A stretch of 44,863 nt of DNA from a virus. The notes beneath the pieces are model-generated. The model worked only from the letters and a program-made list of their open reading frames with translations. It was not told where the DNA came from and did not search any database. This document shows, in pieces, positions 16,414 through 24,286 of the stretch; within the stretch, counting starts at the first letter, position 1; every line of letters begins with the position of its first letter. The stretch spans positions 1-44,863 of the IMG/VR virus record IMGVR_UViG_3300012263_000119. One strand, given 5' to 3'. The translations under genes and the position numbers were made by a program.

Positions 16414-17274
16414 ATGAATCAATCATTATACAATTCAGCTGAGTACAACAGTTCGTATGCATGGGCAAATGCCGCTACTGGTGCAACCCCTGATACACTT
16501 AACAAAATTGGATTAAAGGCCCACAACTTTGATAATGTTGTAATTCCGATGAATCCAGAATGGACAAAGGTGGGAATCAATCTCAGCGGCGGCGCCGATA
16601 GTGCCATAATGGCATTTTTGATGGCCACAACCATTAAAGATAATAATTACAACTGCAAAATTGAGATAATTACATTTGTACGCAATTGGTTTACCCGACC
16701 GTGGCAATCTACTGTATCGACTAACGTTTATAAGTGGCTCAAAAATAGATTTCCTGACATAATTACACATCAAGTAGTGACTTATTTGCCTCCTGAGCTC
16801 GAACACGGCGCAATTGGCAATATTCATAATGGCCGATCAATGGATCAGATTATGGTTGGATCGTTTAATAAGTATCTAGCAGTGACACATCAGTATAATG
16901 CATGTTACAATGCTACTACTAAAAATCCAACGGTAGGGTATGAAATTTTCGATAGGATGATGAATCGAGACAACATCGAACAATCTCTAAACTCTCTTGC
17001 ATATATAGCAGACGATACTACATCATGGAGTCTTACACCTCTTCGATTAACAGAAAAAGATTGGGTAATTCGGCAATACGTGAATCACGATATACTCGAA
17101 TTATTGTATATCACTAGAAGTTGCGAAGGCGATAGCAATACTTACCTGTCATCAGGAATGAACTTTACATGGTACACTCAAAATCCTGACGCACACATAC
17201 CAGAATGTGGTAAGTGTTTTTGGTGTGTCGAGCGCAACTGGGCAATAGAAAAAGTAGGGTTACATGACAGATAA
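16414..17274 (+). CDS. PP-loop ATP pyrophosphatase, QueC-like
   Basis: This 286-aa protein has 'GINLSGGADSAIMAFLMA' (SGGADS, 58-63), the PP-loop that binds ATP and forms adenylates. Its C-terminus has C237 followed by 'PECGKCFWCVERN' (C265, C268, C271), which matches the four-cysteine zinc site of QueC (7-cyano-7-deazaguanine synthase). It is longer than typical QueC (about 220-230) and the middle is divergent. Two readings are possible: a QueC in a 7-deazaguanine pathway with the folE-queE pair at 38877-40456, or an adenylating ligase serving the radical SAM cluster. It overlaps the next radical SAM gene by 11 bases. Confidence 0.6.
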   Translation: MNQSLYNSAEYNSSYAWANAATGATPDTLNKIGLKAHNFDNVVIPMNPEWTKVGINLSGGADSAIMAFLMATTIKDNNYNCKIEIITFVRNWFTRPWQSTVSTNVYKWLKNRFPDIITHQVVTYLPPELEHGAIGNIHNGRSMDQIMVGSFNKYLAVTHQYNACYNATTKNPTVGYEIFDRMMNRDNIEQSLNSLAYIADDTTSWSLTPLRLTEKDWVIRQYVNHDILELLYITRSCEGDSNTYLSSGMNFTWYTQNPDAHIPECGKCFWCVERNWAIEKVGLHDR

Positions 17275-18670
17275 AATTACTCCTCCGTCAGAAACATTTT
17301 GTATCTTACCTTGGATGCATTTATCTACCCGCCCTGACGGAAGTCTCAGAGTTTGTTGCACTGCCAACGCTAGTAGTGTTGGCCCAACAAACGACACAGA
17401 ACACGGTGGGCAAGTGGGAATTCTTAAAACAGACGACGGTAAGCCAAACAACTTAAATGTAAGTGATTTTAAGACTGCTTGGAACAGCAACTATATGAAA
17501 AACGTCCGCAAGCAAATGCTCAACGGAGAAAAGCCTCCTAGTTGTTTAAAATGCTTCAAAGAAGAAGCAGCTGGACATCGTAGTAAACGGCAGTGGGAAA
17601 CCAATTACTGGAGCAAACGAGTCGACCTTGAGAAGATACTAGCAGACACTACAGAGGACGGCGAAGTTCCGCCAAATCTAGCATATATAGACTTACGATT
17701 TGGCACTAAATGCCAGTTGGCATGTGTTATGTGTAGTCCCCATGACAGTAGCGGATGGATAAAAGATTATAAGTCCATATTCCCAGCCGTTAAAAATGAA
17801 AGTCTCAAAGAGATTATGCAGTGGCAAGATAAAGGAAGCACAAACGGATCGAGCTACAACTGGCACAAACAAAATCCAACGTTTTGGACACAGTTTTACG
17901 AGCAAATGGCAACCATGCAACAAATTTATTTCGCAGGTGGCGAAAGCTTGATTATTGAGGAACATTATGAAATACTCGAGCACGCTATCAAAATGGGCTA
18001 TGCTAAGAATCTCGAGTTACGTTATAACTCAAATGGAGTTGAGTGGAGACCTGATTTATTTGAGCTATGGAAGGAATTCAAAATTGTACGCTTTCATTAC
18101 TCGATAGATAGTATAAAAGAAATGAACGACTACATTCGATATCCTAGCAAATGGACACGACAAGAAGAAGTATTTCACATTCTTGATACACAGACCAGCG
18201 ACAATGTCGAAGTTACTATTGCATGTGCAGTGCAGGCGTTGAACATATACTATATTCCAGATTTCATACAATGGAAATTAGAACAAGGGTTTAAGAAAAT
18301 TAATATGTGGCCGTTCGGTGCAGGCGGAATTAGTCAGCATTTTGTATATTGGCCTGCACACTTGAATGTTAAATCATTGCCCGCATGGTTCAAACAAGAA
18401 TGCAGAGAAAAATACGAAGCTTGGTATCCGTGGTGGGAAGCCAATTGGGAGTTAGGTATTCCTGAGTGGCATAAAGGTAAAGTTGATTACGAACAATGGC
18501 GCAGTGCAGAGTACGGTATACAGCGCCTCAACGGTATGTTGCAGTTTATGGAAAGTGAAGACTGGAGTCGTCGCCTTCCAGAGATGCAAGAATTCTTAAA
18601 ACTCTGTGACACCCAACGCGGCAATAAATTTGCAGAAACATTTCCAGAAATGAAGGATATATTTAAATGA
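17264..18670 (+). CDS. Twitch-domain radical SAM protein
   Basis: This 468-aa protein has an N-terminal twitch/SPASM-like domain: 'FCILPWMHLSTRPDGSLRVCC' region residues 12-32 (C13, C31, C32) and 'PPSCLKCFKEE' (C94, C97). The radical SAM core then begins late, with C150-x3-C154-x2-C157 (GTKCQLACVMCS), followed by 'QIYFAGGESLIIEEH' as the GGEP-type motif. This inverted order, auxiliary domain before the barrel, is characteristic of the 'twitch domain-containing radical SAM' family, which I recall from marine phage genomes and which has no assigned substrate. The C-terminal third is rich in Trp and Glu. The start overlaps the PP-loop gene and the end overlaps the next gene by 4 bases. Confidence 0.8.
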   Translation: MTDKITPPSETFCILPWMHLSTRPDGSLRVCCTANASSVGPTNDTEHGGQVGILKTDDGKPNNLNVSDFKTAWNSNYMKNVRKQMLNGEKPPSCLKCFKEEAAGHRSKRQWETNYWSKRVDLEKILADTTEDGEVPPNLAYIDLRFGTKCQLACVMCSPHDSSGWIKDYKSIFPAVKNESLKEIMQWQDKGSTNGSSYNWHKQNPTFWTQFYEQMATMQQIYFAGGESLIIEEHYEILEHAIKMGYAKNLELRYNSNGVEWRPDLFELWKEFKIVRFHYSIDSIKEMNDYIRYPSKWTRQEEVFHILDTQTSDNVEVTIACAVQALNIYYIPDFIQWKLEQGFKKINMWPFGAGGISQHFVYWPAHLNVKSLPAWFKQECREKYEAWYPWWEANWELGIPEWHKGKVDYEQWRSAEYGIQRLNGMLQFMESEDWSRRLPEMQEFLKLCDTQRGNKFAETFPEMKDIFK

Positions 18671-19932
18671 GTTTTGATACAGTAGACTTGCTAACTGGAA
18701 ATGCTTTTCAGGTTACATGGGATTTAGGGCGACGCTGTAATTATGATTGTAGTTATTGCCCCGTTTATCGACATGACAACTTTAGTGCCCATGCTACATT
18801 AGATGAATTAAAAAATAACGCCAACTTTGTGTTTGAATATATTGATACATACATGGAACACAGAGATCACAAATCATCCACTATTAGTTTTACAGGCGGA
18901 GAACCCACAGTAAACCCTAACTTTATAACATTTATTCAATACTTAAAAGAAGAGCATGCTAATAAGTATAAAGATAAATGGCGAGCTAGATTTTCATTAA
19001 CCAGTAATGGTGCAATGGGCGCAAAAATGGCTACAAGAATAATGGAAAATTTGCAGCACATCACTGTGAGTTATCATGCAGAAAGCGACCTAAAGCTCAA
19101 AAAGCAAGTACGAGATCGAATTATGCAATTTCACAAATCTGGCCCACAGCATAACTTTACAATGAATGTAAACGTAATGTTTCACGCACAACATTTTGAC
19201 GAATGCAAGGATCTTTGTAATTTTCTAGAAGACGCTGGTGTAAAATATGTACCTAGAATCATCGGCGAAGAAGCCGGCAGTCGAGACAACTTTGCACACC
19301 AGTACACTGACGAACAACTAGACTTTATGAAAAATTACTGGAAGTATCGTAATGCAGAACTAAACAAAGAGCACAAATCAACTGATAAGCTGCCTAAGTT
19401 AATGGAAGAAGTAGAAATAGAAGGTGTGGAAGAGGAATTAGAAGAAGTCCAAGTCAAAAAGCCTGCATCTAAAAAAGACGGATGGGCAATCGGCCGCCCG
19501 TGTTGTGGTAGTAGAGAAATGTGCTTGAGCAGCAAAACAGAATCTAAGAAAAGTACCTTTGTAGACTTTAGAAACTTCAAGGGGTGGCATTGCAGCGTCA
19601 ATTGGTTCTTTCTTCATCTTGAGCAGCAAACCGATCAAGTCTTTCATCACCAAACATGTCAAGCAAAATTTGACCAAACACGCGGCCCTATTGGCAAAAT
19701 AAGCGAAGGCGCAGCTATTCTTGCACAACTAAGACATCAACTAGAAACCAAAACCATGCCCACAATTGTTTGTCCTAAACACACTTGTGGTTGCGGGTTA
19801 TGCGCTCCAAAGAGTGCATATCCTGAGAATTATAAAACTGTGTTATCTGGTCATGTAAATATGGACGTTTTTAAAAATAGCGAAGCACCTGTACCAAAAT
19901 CCGCACCAATAATCCCTACGGAGTATAACTAA
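18667..19932 (+). CDS. Radical SAM protein with acidic linker and Cys-rich C-terminus
   Basis: This 421-aa protein has C24-x3-C28-x2-C31 in 'LGRRCNYDCSYCPVYR' and 'TISFTGGEPTVNPNF' as the SAM-binding GGEP motif. The barrel continues with 'ARFSLTSNGAMG' and 'HITVSYHAESD'. Residues about 245-275 form an acidic linker (Glu-rich, ending in KKPASKK). The C-terminal part is rich in Cys: 'RPCCGSREMC', 'GWHCSVNW', 'HHQTCQA' and 'CPKHTCGCGLC', enough for one or two auxiliary Fe-S clusters. It is closely related in the N-terminal half to the intron-split gene at 20970. Stop and start overlap (TAATG) with the next gene. Confidence 0.8.
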   Translation: MSFDTVDLLTGNAFQVTWDLGRRCNYDCSYCPVYRHDNFSAHATLDELKNNANFVFEYIDTYMEHRDHKSSTISFTGGEPTVNPNFITFIQYLKEEHANKYKDKWRARFSLTSNGAMGAKMATRIMENLQHITVSYHAESDLKLKKQVRDRIMQFHKSGPQHNFTMNVNVMFHAQHFDECKDLCNFLEDAGVKYVPRIIGEEAGSRDNFAHQYTDEQLDFMKNYWKYRNAELNKEHKSTDKLPKLMEEVEIEGVEEELEEVQVKKPASKKDGWAIGRPCCGSREMCLSSKTESKKSTFVDFRNFKGWHCSVNWFFLHLEQQTDQVFHHQTCQAKFDQTRGPIGKISEGAAILAQLRHQLETKTMPTIVCPKHTCGCGLCAPKSAYPENYKTVLSGHVNMDVFKNSEAPVPKSAPIIPTEYN

Positions 19933-20873
19933 TGTGGTCAACTGATACATTAGAGTGGATAGACATCGAACTTACAAGTTATTGTAACATACAATGCAAA
20001 GGATGCTTTCGTGTATTGTCCGATCATGCAGACAAAATATTAAACAAAACATACTTAGACTTGGACACCATAAGAACTAGATTTCAAAAATCAATGTTTC
20101 CAAACATGCAGATTATTAATTTCTGCGGCAGTGTAGACGAACCTACTACACATCCTGATTTCTTTGAAATTATAAAACATTTTGCAGACTGGAACGTACA
20201 CATTAATATTGCTACCAATGGTAGTTTACGAACTGCTGGTTGGTGGGCGAAGCTAGCAGGCATATTACCTGCTAGTCACAGAGTTACTTGGGGGATCGAC
20301 GGAGCTGACGAAACAAGTGAGATCTACCGAGAAGGCAGTAGTTTTAAAAAGGTACAAACCAATTATAGATCGTTTATTGCAGCAGGCGGCCAATCAGTTT
20401 GGCAATATATTGAATTTGAACACAATCAGCACCAAACTCATATAGCAAAACAACTGGCCAAGGACGAAGGGTTTAAAGATTTTAAAACCATTATTAGTCA
20501 TCGACCTGATACTAGTGGTATAACGCACAAAAAAATAGAGGCTGATGAGTCACCATGTATATCTTGCAAATACAGTGGCCAAAAGCGTATATTTGTTAAT
20601 CACATGGGTAATGTCATTCCGTGCTGTCATCTCAACAGTAAGATGATGGAGTTTTCAGTAACAGAAAAATCAAAGGATAGATTTGAAGAAATACTAGTTG
20701 ACAACGATTACAAAAATGATATTAACTTGGCAAATGTGTCTGTTAAGCAGGCACTACACGGAAAGGTATTTACTGATATTATGAATTCGTGGGATAGTGA
20801 TAACAAGATACCCAAATGTATACAGGCGTGCAAGCAAAATAATCGTGACCATTTTACCAAACAGCAGCTATAA
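19932..20873 (+). CDS. Radical SAM protein, paralogue of the 8749 and 15261 proteins
   Basis: This 313-aa protein has C18-x3-C22-x2-C25 in 'SYCNIQCKGCFRV' for the radical cluster. It has 'INFCGSVDEPTTHPDF' in place of GGEP, 'IATNGSLRTAGWWAKLAGI', 'WGIDGADETSEIYR' and 'FIAAGGQSVWQYIEFEHN'. Auxiliary cysteines lie in 'SPCISCKYS', 'VIPCCHL' and 'KCIQACK'. It is the shortest of the three paralogues and lacks their Lys-rich insertion, so it may be nearest the ancestral form. It is probably read from upstream and ends ten bases before a sigma70-like promoter. Substrate unknown. Confidence 0.78.
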   Translation: MWSTDTLEWIDIELTSYCNIQCKGCFRVLSDHADKILNKTYLDLDTIRTRFQKSMFPNMQIINFCGSVDEPTTHPDFFEIIKHFADWNVHINIATNGSLRTAGWWAKLAGILPASHRVTWGIDGADETSEIYREGSSFKKVQTNYRSFIAAGGQSVWQYIEFEHNQHQTHIAKQLAKDEGFKDFKTIISHRPDTSGITHKKIEADESPCISCKYSGQKRIFVNHMGNVIPCCHLNSKMMEFSVTEKSKDRFEEILVDNDYKNDINLANVSVKQALHGKVFTDIMNSWDSDNKIPKCIQACKQNNRDHFTKQQL

Positions 20874-20882
20874 AGTAAATAG

Positions 20883-20911
20883 TTGACATAATATTACAAT
20901 GGTGTTATACT
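20883..20911 (+). promoter_or_regulatory. Strong sigma70 promoter before the intron-containing gene
   Basis: Perfect TTGACA at 20883-20888, exactly 17 bases, then TATACT at 20906-20911. It is one of the best promoters in the window. The expected start, about 7 bases past the -10, falls at the ATG of a 20-codon leader ORF at 20918. Confidence 0.7.
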
Positions 20912-20917
20912 AAACGT

Positions 20918-20980
20918 ATGACAGAAGATTTATTACAGCAAACCAAATCATGCAAAGGATGGCAAATATATGAACAATAA
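20918..20980 (+). CDS. Possible 20-residue leader peptide (uORF)
   Basis: The frame reads MTEDLLQQTKSCKGWQIYEQ and stops at TAA 20978-20980, overlapping the ATG (20970) of the intron-split radical SAM gene. It begins at about the predicted transcription start, so it would be translated from a leaderless mRNA, and it contains the ribosome site (AAGGA) of the main gene. It could couple translation to the radical SAM gene or be fortuitous. No homology is recognised. Confidence 0.3.
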   Translation: MTEDLLQQTKSCKGWQIYEQ

Positions 20981-22340
20981 TTTAAAATGGAGTGAATATG
21001 ACTTCACAAAAATACCATTTGATGATATAGTAAGTGTTGGGCAACGAACAATGCTATACAGAGATCTATTTACAGTGAGCTGGATCTTGGGCCGCTTCTG
21101 TAACTACCGCTGTTCGTAAACATCAATGCGACTTCCATTGGTAACAATGGTCGAAAACTCCTTTAATTGCTGGAAACCCCATGCTTTTGGGCAATCAGCA
21201 GCCAAGCTTTGTTACACAAAGAAGGTTCAACGACTAGTCGAAAGACGTAGGCTCATGTGAGTCGAAACGGGGAGCATCCCACAACTGGGATGATGATATA
21301 GTCTGATCTGCATGGTAACATGCAGCTGGATACGTTCCGGGACAGTATTAACGACACTGTTTGAACAATATGATTGCTGGCCTTACGCTCGATCTGATAA
21401 AAAAGATCACAGGCCAACCGAGCTTTGTTTAAAAACAATTGACGAGATCAAACGACAAGCTAGAGAAAATGGCTTTAACAGCTTTCACTTTTCGTTGAGC
21501 GGTGGCGAACCCACGTTCCACCCAGGGTACCTTGACATGCTCAAACACCTTGCTGCTGACGTCGGGTCTACAAATTACACATCAACACACATGACCAGCA
21601 ATTGCTCGCGCCCTATGAGCTGGTTTGAGGAGTATGTAGAAATTACAAAGTCATTCCATCGCGCAAGTATTACTGCAAGTTTGCACACAGAGCACTTGGA
21701 CACGACTGCAAAAATGCAAGACTTTGCAGACAAGTTGATATATTGCCAAGAACACGATGTACAAGTTACCATTAATATGGTTATGGTTCCTGAATGGTTC
21801 GACAAAGATTGGAATAACGCATTATTCTTTCATGAGCAAGGAATTAATGTTACGCTCAAGCCGATGAGTGACCCAACTGCTTCTCGAATTGTAGACGGTT
21901 ATTCCGAAGAAATACTCAAGGCATTGCACAACGGCATGCCGCAGCGCGCCTATACAGAATCTAAACGCACATGGGCTAATCGTCCCAAAGCAACTTTTGA
22001 AATACCAAAAGAAGTAGTAGGCAACAACGACGCAAGTGTTCCGTGGCATATGCAGATAGAACTCAAAGACAAGGACGGTACAAAATGGTACATGGATCAA
22101 GCTGAACGATTCAATGCTTTTAACTTCAATAAATTCAAAGGATGGAGTTGCAACGCTGGGTATCAAGGAATTATAATACGTGAACCCGACGGATCGGTTA
22201 AACGAAGCTACTCATGTCATGATGTGCCGCTCGGTAATGTCGAAACTGGGTTTAAATTATTTAACAAAGCAATGCCGTGCATAACAGACAGTTGTGTAAG
22301 CAGTGCCGATTCTAAAATTCCAAAACGTAAACTGCCTTAA
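20970..22340 (+). CDS. Radical SAM protein split by a group I intron (exons 20970-21117 and 21373-22340)
   Basis: Without splicing the frame from ATG 20970 stops at TAA 21117-21119, directly after the second cysteine and a serine. Removing 21118-21372 joins T at 21117 to AT at 21373 as a Tyr codon and gives an unbroken 371-aa protein. It has C44-x3-C48-x2-C51 in 'LGRFCNYRCSYCWPY', the full radical SAM motif, then 'HFSLSGGEPTFHPGYLDML', 'STHMTSNCSRPMSW' and 'SITASLHTEHLDT'. The C-terminal part has 'FKGWSCNAGYQG' and more cysteines. The N-terminal part is a paralogue of the 18667 protein (LGRRCNYDCSYCPVY), which confirms the splice product. The unspliced mRNA would yield only a 49-residue peptide. 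Confidence 0.88.
21118..21372 (+). ncRNA. Group I intron, ORF-less, subgroup IA-like
   Basis: Core elements occur in the right order. The 5' exon ends UCGU, pairing with GCGA at 21128-21131 (P1, with the U-G wobble at the splice site). P2 is CCATTG/CAATGG with a GTAA loop (21135-21150). P3 is CTCC 21158-21161 with GGAG 21271-21274. Element P is AATTGCTGGAAA and element Q is AATCAGCAGCCAAGC. P7 is GACTA 21232-21236 with TAGTC 21299-21303, inside the typical R (GTTCAACGACTA) and S (GATATAGTC) segments. P7.1 (GTC-GAAA-GAC) and P7.2 point to subgroup IA. P8 is ATCCC/GGGAT. P9 is CTGCATG-GTAA-CATGCAG (21308-21325). The terminal omega-G is 21372. There is no homing endonuclease ORF, so it relies on self-splicing and has no visible means of mobility. 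Confidence 0.93.
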
Positions 22341-22348
22341 CATAAATA
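22341..22348 (+). promoter_or_regulatory. Late promoter-like octamer CATAAATA
   Basis: CATAAATACTAAT follows directly on the stop of the intron-split gene and ends 5 bases before ATG 22354, the same spacing as before both SGNH genes. Confidence 0.45.
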
Positions 22349-22353
22349 CTAAT

Positions 22354-22923
22354 ATGAAACATTTCACTGAACTTGCTGACTTACCGGTCTTTGACTTACA
22401 TACCGACCTAACGAAATTAGTAGATGACAACATTATTAAGTATAATAATGGTTCACAAATTTGTTTAAATACTCTTCCAGGAAAAAATACCGACTACTTA
22501 TTAGGAACCGGTAGCTTGTATTACGACTGGGATAACTCAACGGTTGACAAAGATGGAAATATTGACGTTCCTGTAAATAAAGTTATACTTAACGAATCCG
22601 ACTTTACAATATTATGTGACCAATTTATAAATACAAGTTTTGAAAAAGTATACAATGCGCTTAGTGATAAGTATATCCTAGGTAGAGTGCGCATAATGAA
22701 TCTACATCCCAAGACATGTTTGTCTTGGCATGTTGACTACCATCCAAGAGTGCATTTCCCAATAGACACACACACTGGGTGTTTTATGGTAATTGATGAT
22801 CAAGTGAAGCATTTAGAAAAAAATAAATGGTATTTTACCGATACTACTATTTTGCATTCGGTCTTCAACGGTAGTAAAAGTGTTCGATCGCATTTAGTAG
22901 CAACAATAATAGGAAATCGATAA
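22354..22923 (+). CDS. Aspartyl/asparaginyl beta-hydroxylase-like 2OG-Fe oxygenase
   Basis: I chose ATG 22354 (MKHFTELADLPVFD) because the longer frame would run back inside the radical SAM gene; the protein is 189 aa. 'CLSWHVDYHPRVHFPI' supplies the H126-x-D128 iron ligands, 'WYFTDTTILHSVFNGS' the distal His168, and Arg178 would bind 2-oxoglutarate. That order and spacing match AspH-like double-stranded beta-helix enzymes, which hydroxylate peptide or small-molecule carbons. Its TAA shares a base with the ATG of the next gene, so the two are co-translated. A similar protein is encoded at 28312. The substrate is unknown. Confidence 0.65.
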   Translation: MKHFTELADLPVFDLHTDLTKLVDDNIIKYNNGSQICLNTLPGKNTDYLLGTGSLYYDWDNSTVDKDGNIDVPVNKVILNESDFTILCDQFINTSFEKVYNALSDKYILGRVRIMNLHPKTCLSWHVDYHPRVHFPIDTHTGCFMVIDDQVKHLEKNKWYFTDTTILHSVFNGSKSVRSHLVATIIGNR

Positions 22924-23639
22924 TGCCAATATTAACAGATCCAGTACTTGCAAAAGATTTTGTACATGAATTAGAGTGGACGCCCGGCTTAGAATTTATA
23001 TATGAGCAAATACAGCAAATATTTGCACACCTTCCTAACATATATACACAACATCCAGAAACCAACTACTTTATCAATAACTATAAAGACCATTATAACT
23101 TGTATGATCCGGACAAGCCGGTTATGCAAGTTATTAATACCTCTGACTTAATTGAGCATAAAGAACTTTCACAAGCCCTGCACAAACACGGTTTTACACA
23201 AAGCCTAAAGTTCTTCCAAGCAGATCCGACTCAGCCTGAATTCAAAGCAGTTGAGCACTTATTTTTTGGACACAGGCACCATACAAAAACAAGTGTAGCA
23301 AGTTTAATATTTCCAGTTGCAGGCTGCGACGAAAATACACTAACAAGTTGGCCTATGTATGAAGACGTAGACGGCTATATTCCAGAAGATCCAAATGTCG
23401 GAGTATACTGGAGCGAATATTACTGGAAAAAATATAACAAAGGATCTGACAAGTACTTGTTTACAAATGACGATGTTGCTTGTAGATATGCGCTAGTTGA
23501 TAAACCGGTATTGTGGAATGTCAAGCAGTGGCATGAAGCAATTAATACTGGAACAAAACATCGGGTGATTTGTAATATTAATTTTGAAAGTAATACAAAG
23601 ACGTGGCAAGATAGTATTGACATTGTGAGAAACATATAA
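22923..23639 (+). CDS. Cupin/2OG oxygenase-like protein, iron site unclear
   Basis: This 238-aa protein starts MPILTDPVLAKDFVHELEW. The second half has 'TSVASLIFPVAGCDENTLTSW' and 'VLWNVKQWHEAINTGTKHRV', a pattern like the beta-helix core of small phage 2OG oxygenases (hydrophobic strand, 'GC', Thr/Trp, then the distal 'H...RV'). A clean HxD is not visible; 'FGHRHHTKTSV' could supply histidines. It may be a divergent oxygenase or a non-catalytic cupin. It overlaps both neighbours by one base in a polycistronic run of tailoring genes. Confidence 0.4.
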   Translation: MPILTDPVLAKDFVHELEWTPGLEFIYEQIQQIFAHLPNIYTQHPETNYFINNYKDHYNLYDPDKPVMQVINTSDLIEHKELSQALHKHGFTQSLKFFQADPTQPEFKAVEHLFFGHRHHTKTSVASLIFPVAGCDENTLTSWPMYEDVDGYIPEDPNVGVYWSEYYWKKYNKGSDKYLFTNDDVACRYALVDKPVLWNVKQWHEAINTGTKHRVICNINFESNTKTWQDSIDIVRNI

Positions 23640-24286
23640 TGGATTGGATTTATGTTATACTCCTTGGTCTATTATGGGGAACTATTATATCTCACTGGGC
23701 AGCAAGTATTCTGCTACATCGATATTATTGTCACAGACAATTTGCAGTACCAAAATGGTTTGAAGCAATTGGACTGGCAATGTTAATGGTTGTTGTTATA
23801 AAATCGCCAATTGGATGGATAGCTAGTCATCGATTACACCATGCGCATGCTGACACCGAACACGACCCGCACTCTCCTAAGCATATTGGATTCTGGAAAG
23901 TGTTAAGTACTACGTGGAACATTCCTCGTATTCCAATTAAGTATGCAAAGGACTTGTATCAGAACTCTATGTTAGTATTCTGCCACAAGCATTGGTTTAA
24001 GATTATTATAGTTGTTTGGATTGTGTCTTTGTTAATTGGGATTAAGTTTTTTGTTGCATTTGCACTAATGCCCTTTGTTCATGCTAAACTAGGATTTGGC
24101 TTACTTAACACACTAGGACACAAAGATGGCCCAACAAATAATGCTTGGCTGAATTTGTTAATAGCAGGCGAAGGATATCATTTAGAGCACCATAATAATT
24201 TTAGAAAAATACGGTTACACAAATACGACACCGGGGGCTGGGTAGCACAGCAATTAATAGCACAGAGAATATTCAAAGTAATATGA
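23639..24286 (+). CDS. Fatty acid desaturase, acyl-CoA delta-9 type
   Basis: This 215-aa membrane protein has all three histidine boxes that hold the diiron centre: HRYYCH (27-32), HRLHH (64-68) and HLEHH (181-185). Hydrophobic segments flank them: residues about 4-25, 42-62 and 122-142, plus a shorter one. It is at the short end for the family. Such enzymes introduce a double bond into acyl chains using oxygen and electrons from the host. Marine phages are known to carry desaturase genes, taken as a way to alter host membrane fluidity. Here it sits amid modification enzymes, so it may act on a lipid they decorate. The start overlaps the previous stop by one base. Confidence 0.85.
   Translation: MDWIYVILLGLLWGTIISHWAASILLHRYYCHRQFAVPKWFEAIGLAMLMVVVIKSPIGWIASHRLHHAHADTEHDPHSPKHIGFWKVLSTTWNIPRIPIKYAKDLYQNSMLVFCHKHWFKIIIVVWIVSLLIGIKFFVAFALMPFVHAKLGFGLLNTLGHKDGPTNNAWLNLLIAGEGYHLEHHNNFRKIRLHKYDTGGWVAQQLIAQRIFKVI

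Noticed and set aside
20970-21119. Frameshift or pseudogene in the radical SAM gene
   Set aside because: The interruption has a full set of group I intron pairings and a precise splice join, so decay is not needed to explain the stop codon.
21312-22340. Independent gene starting inside the intron
   Set aside because: Its first 20 residues are intron sequence, it would lack two of the three cluster cysteines, and splicing restores a complete motif in frame.
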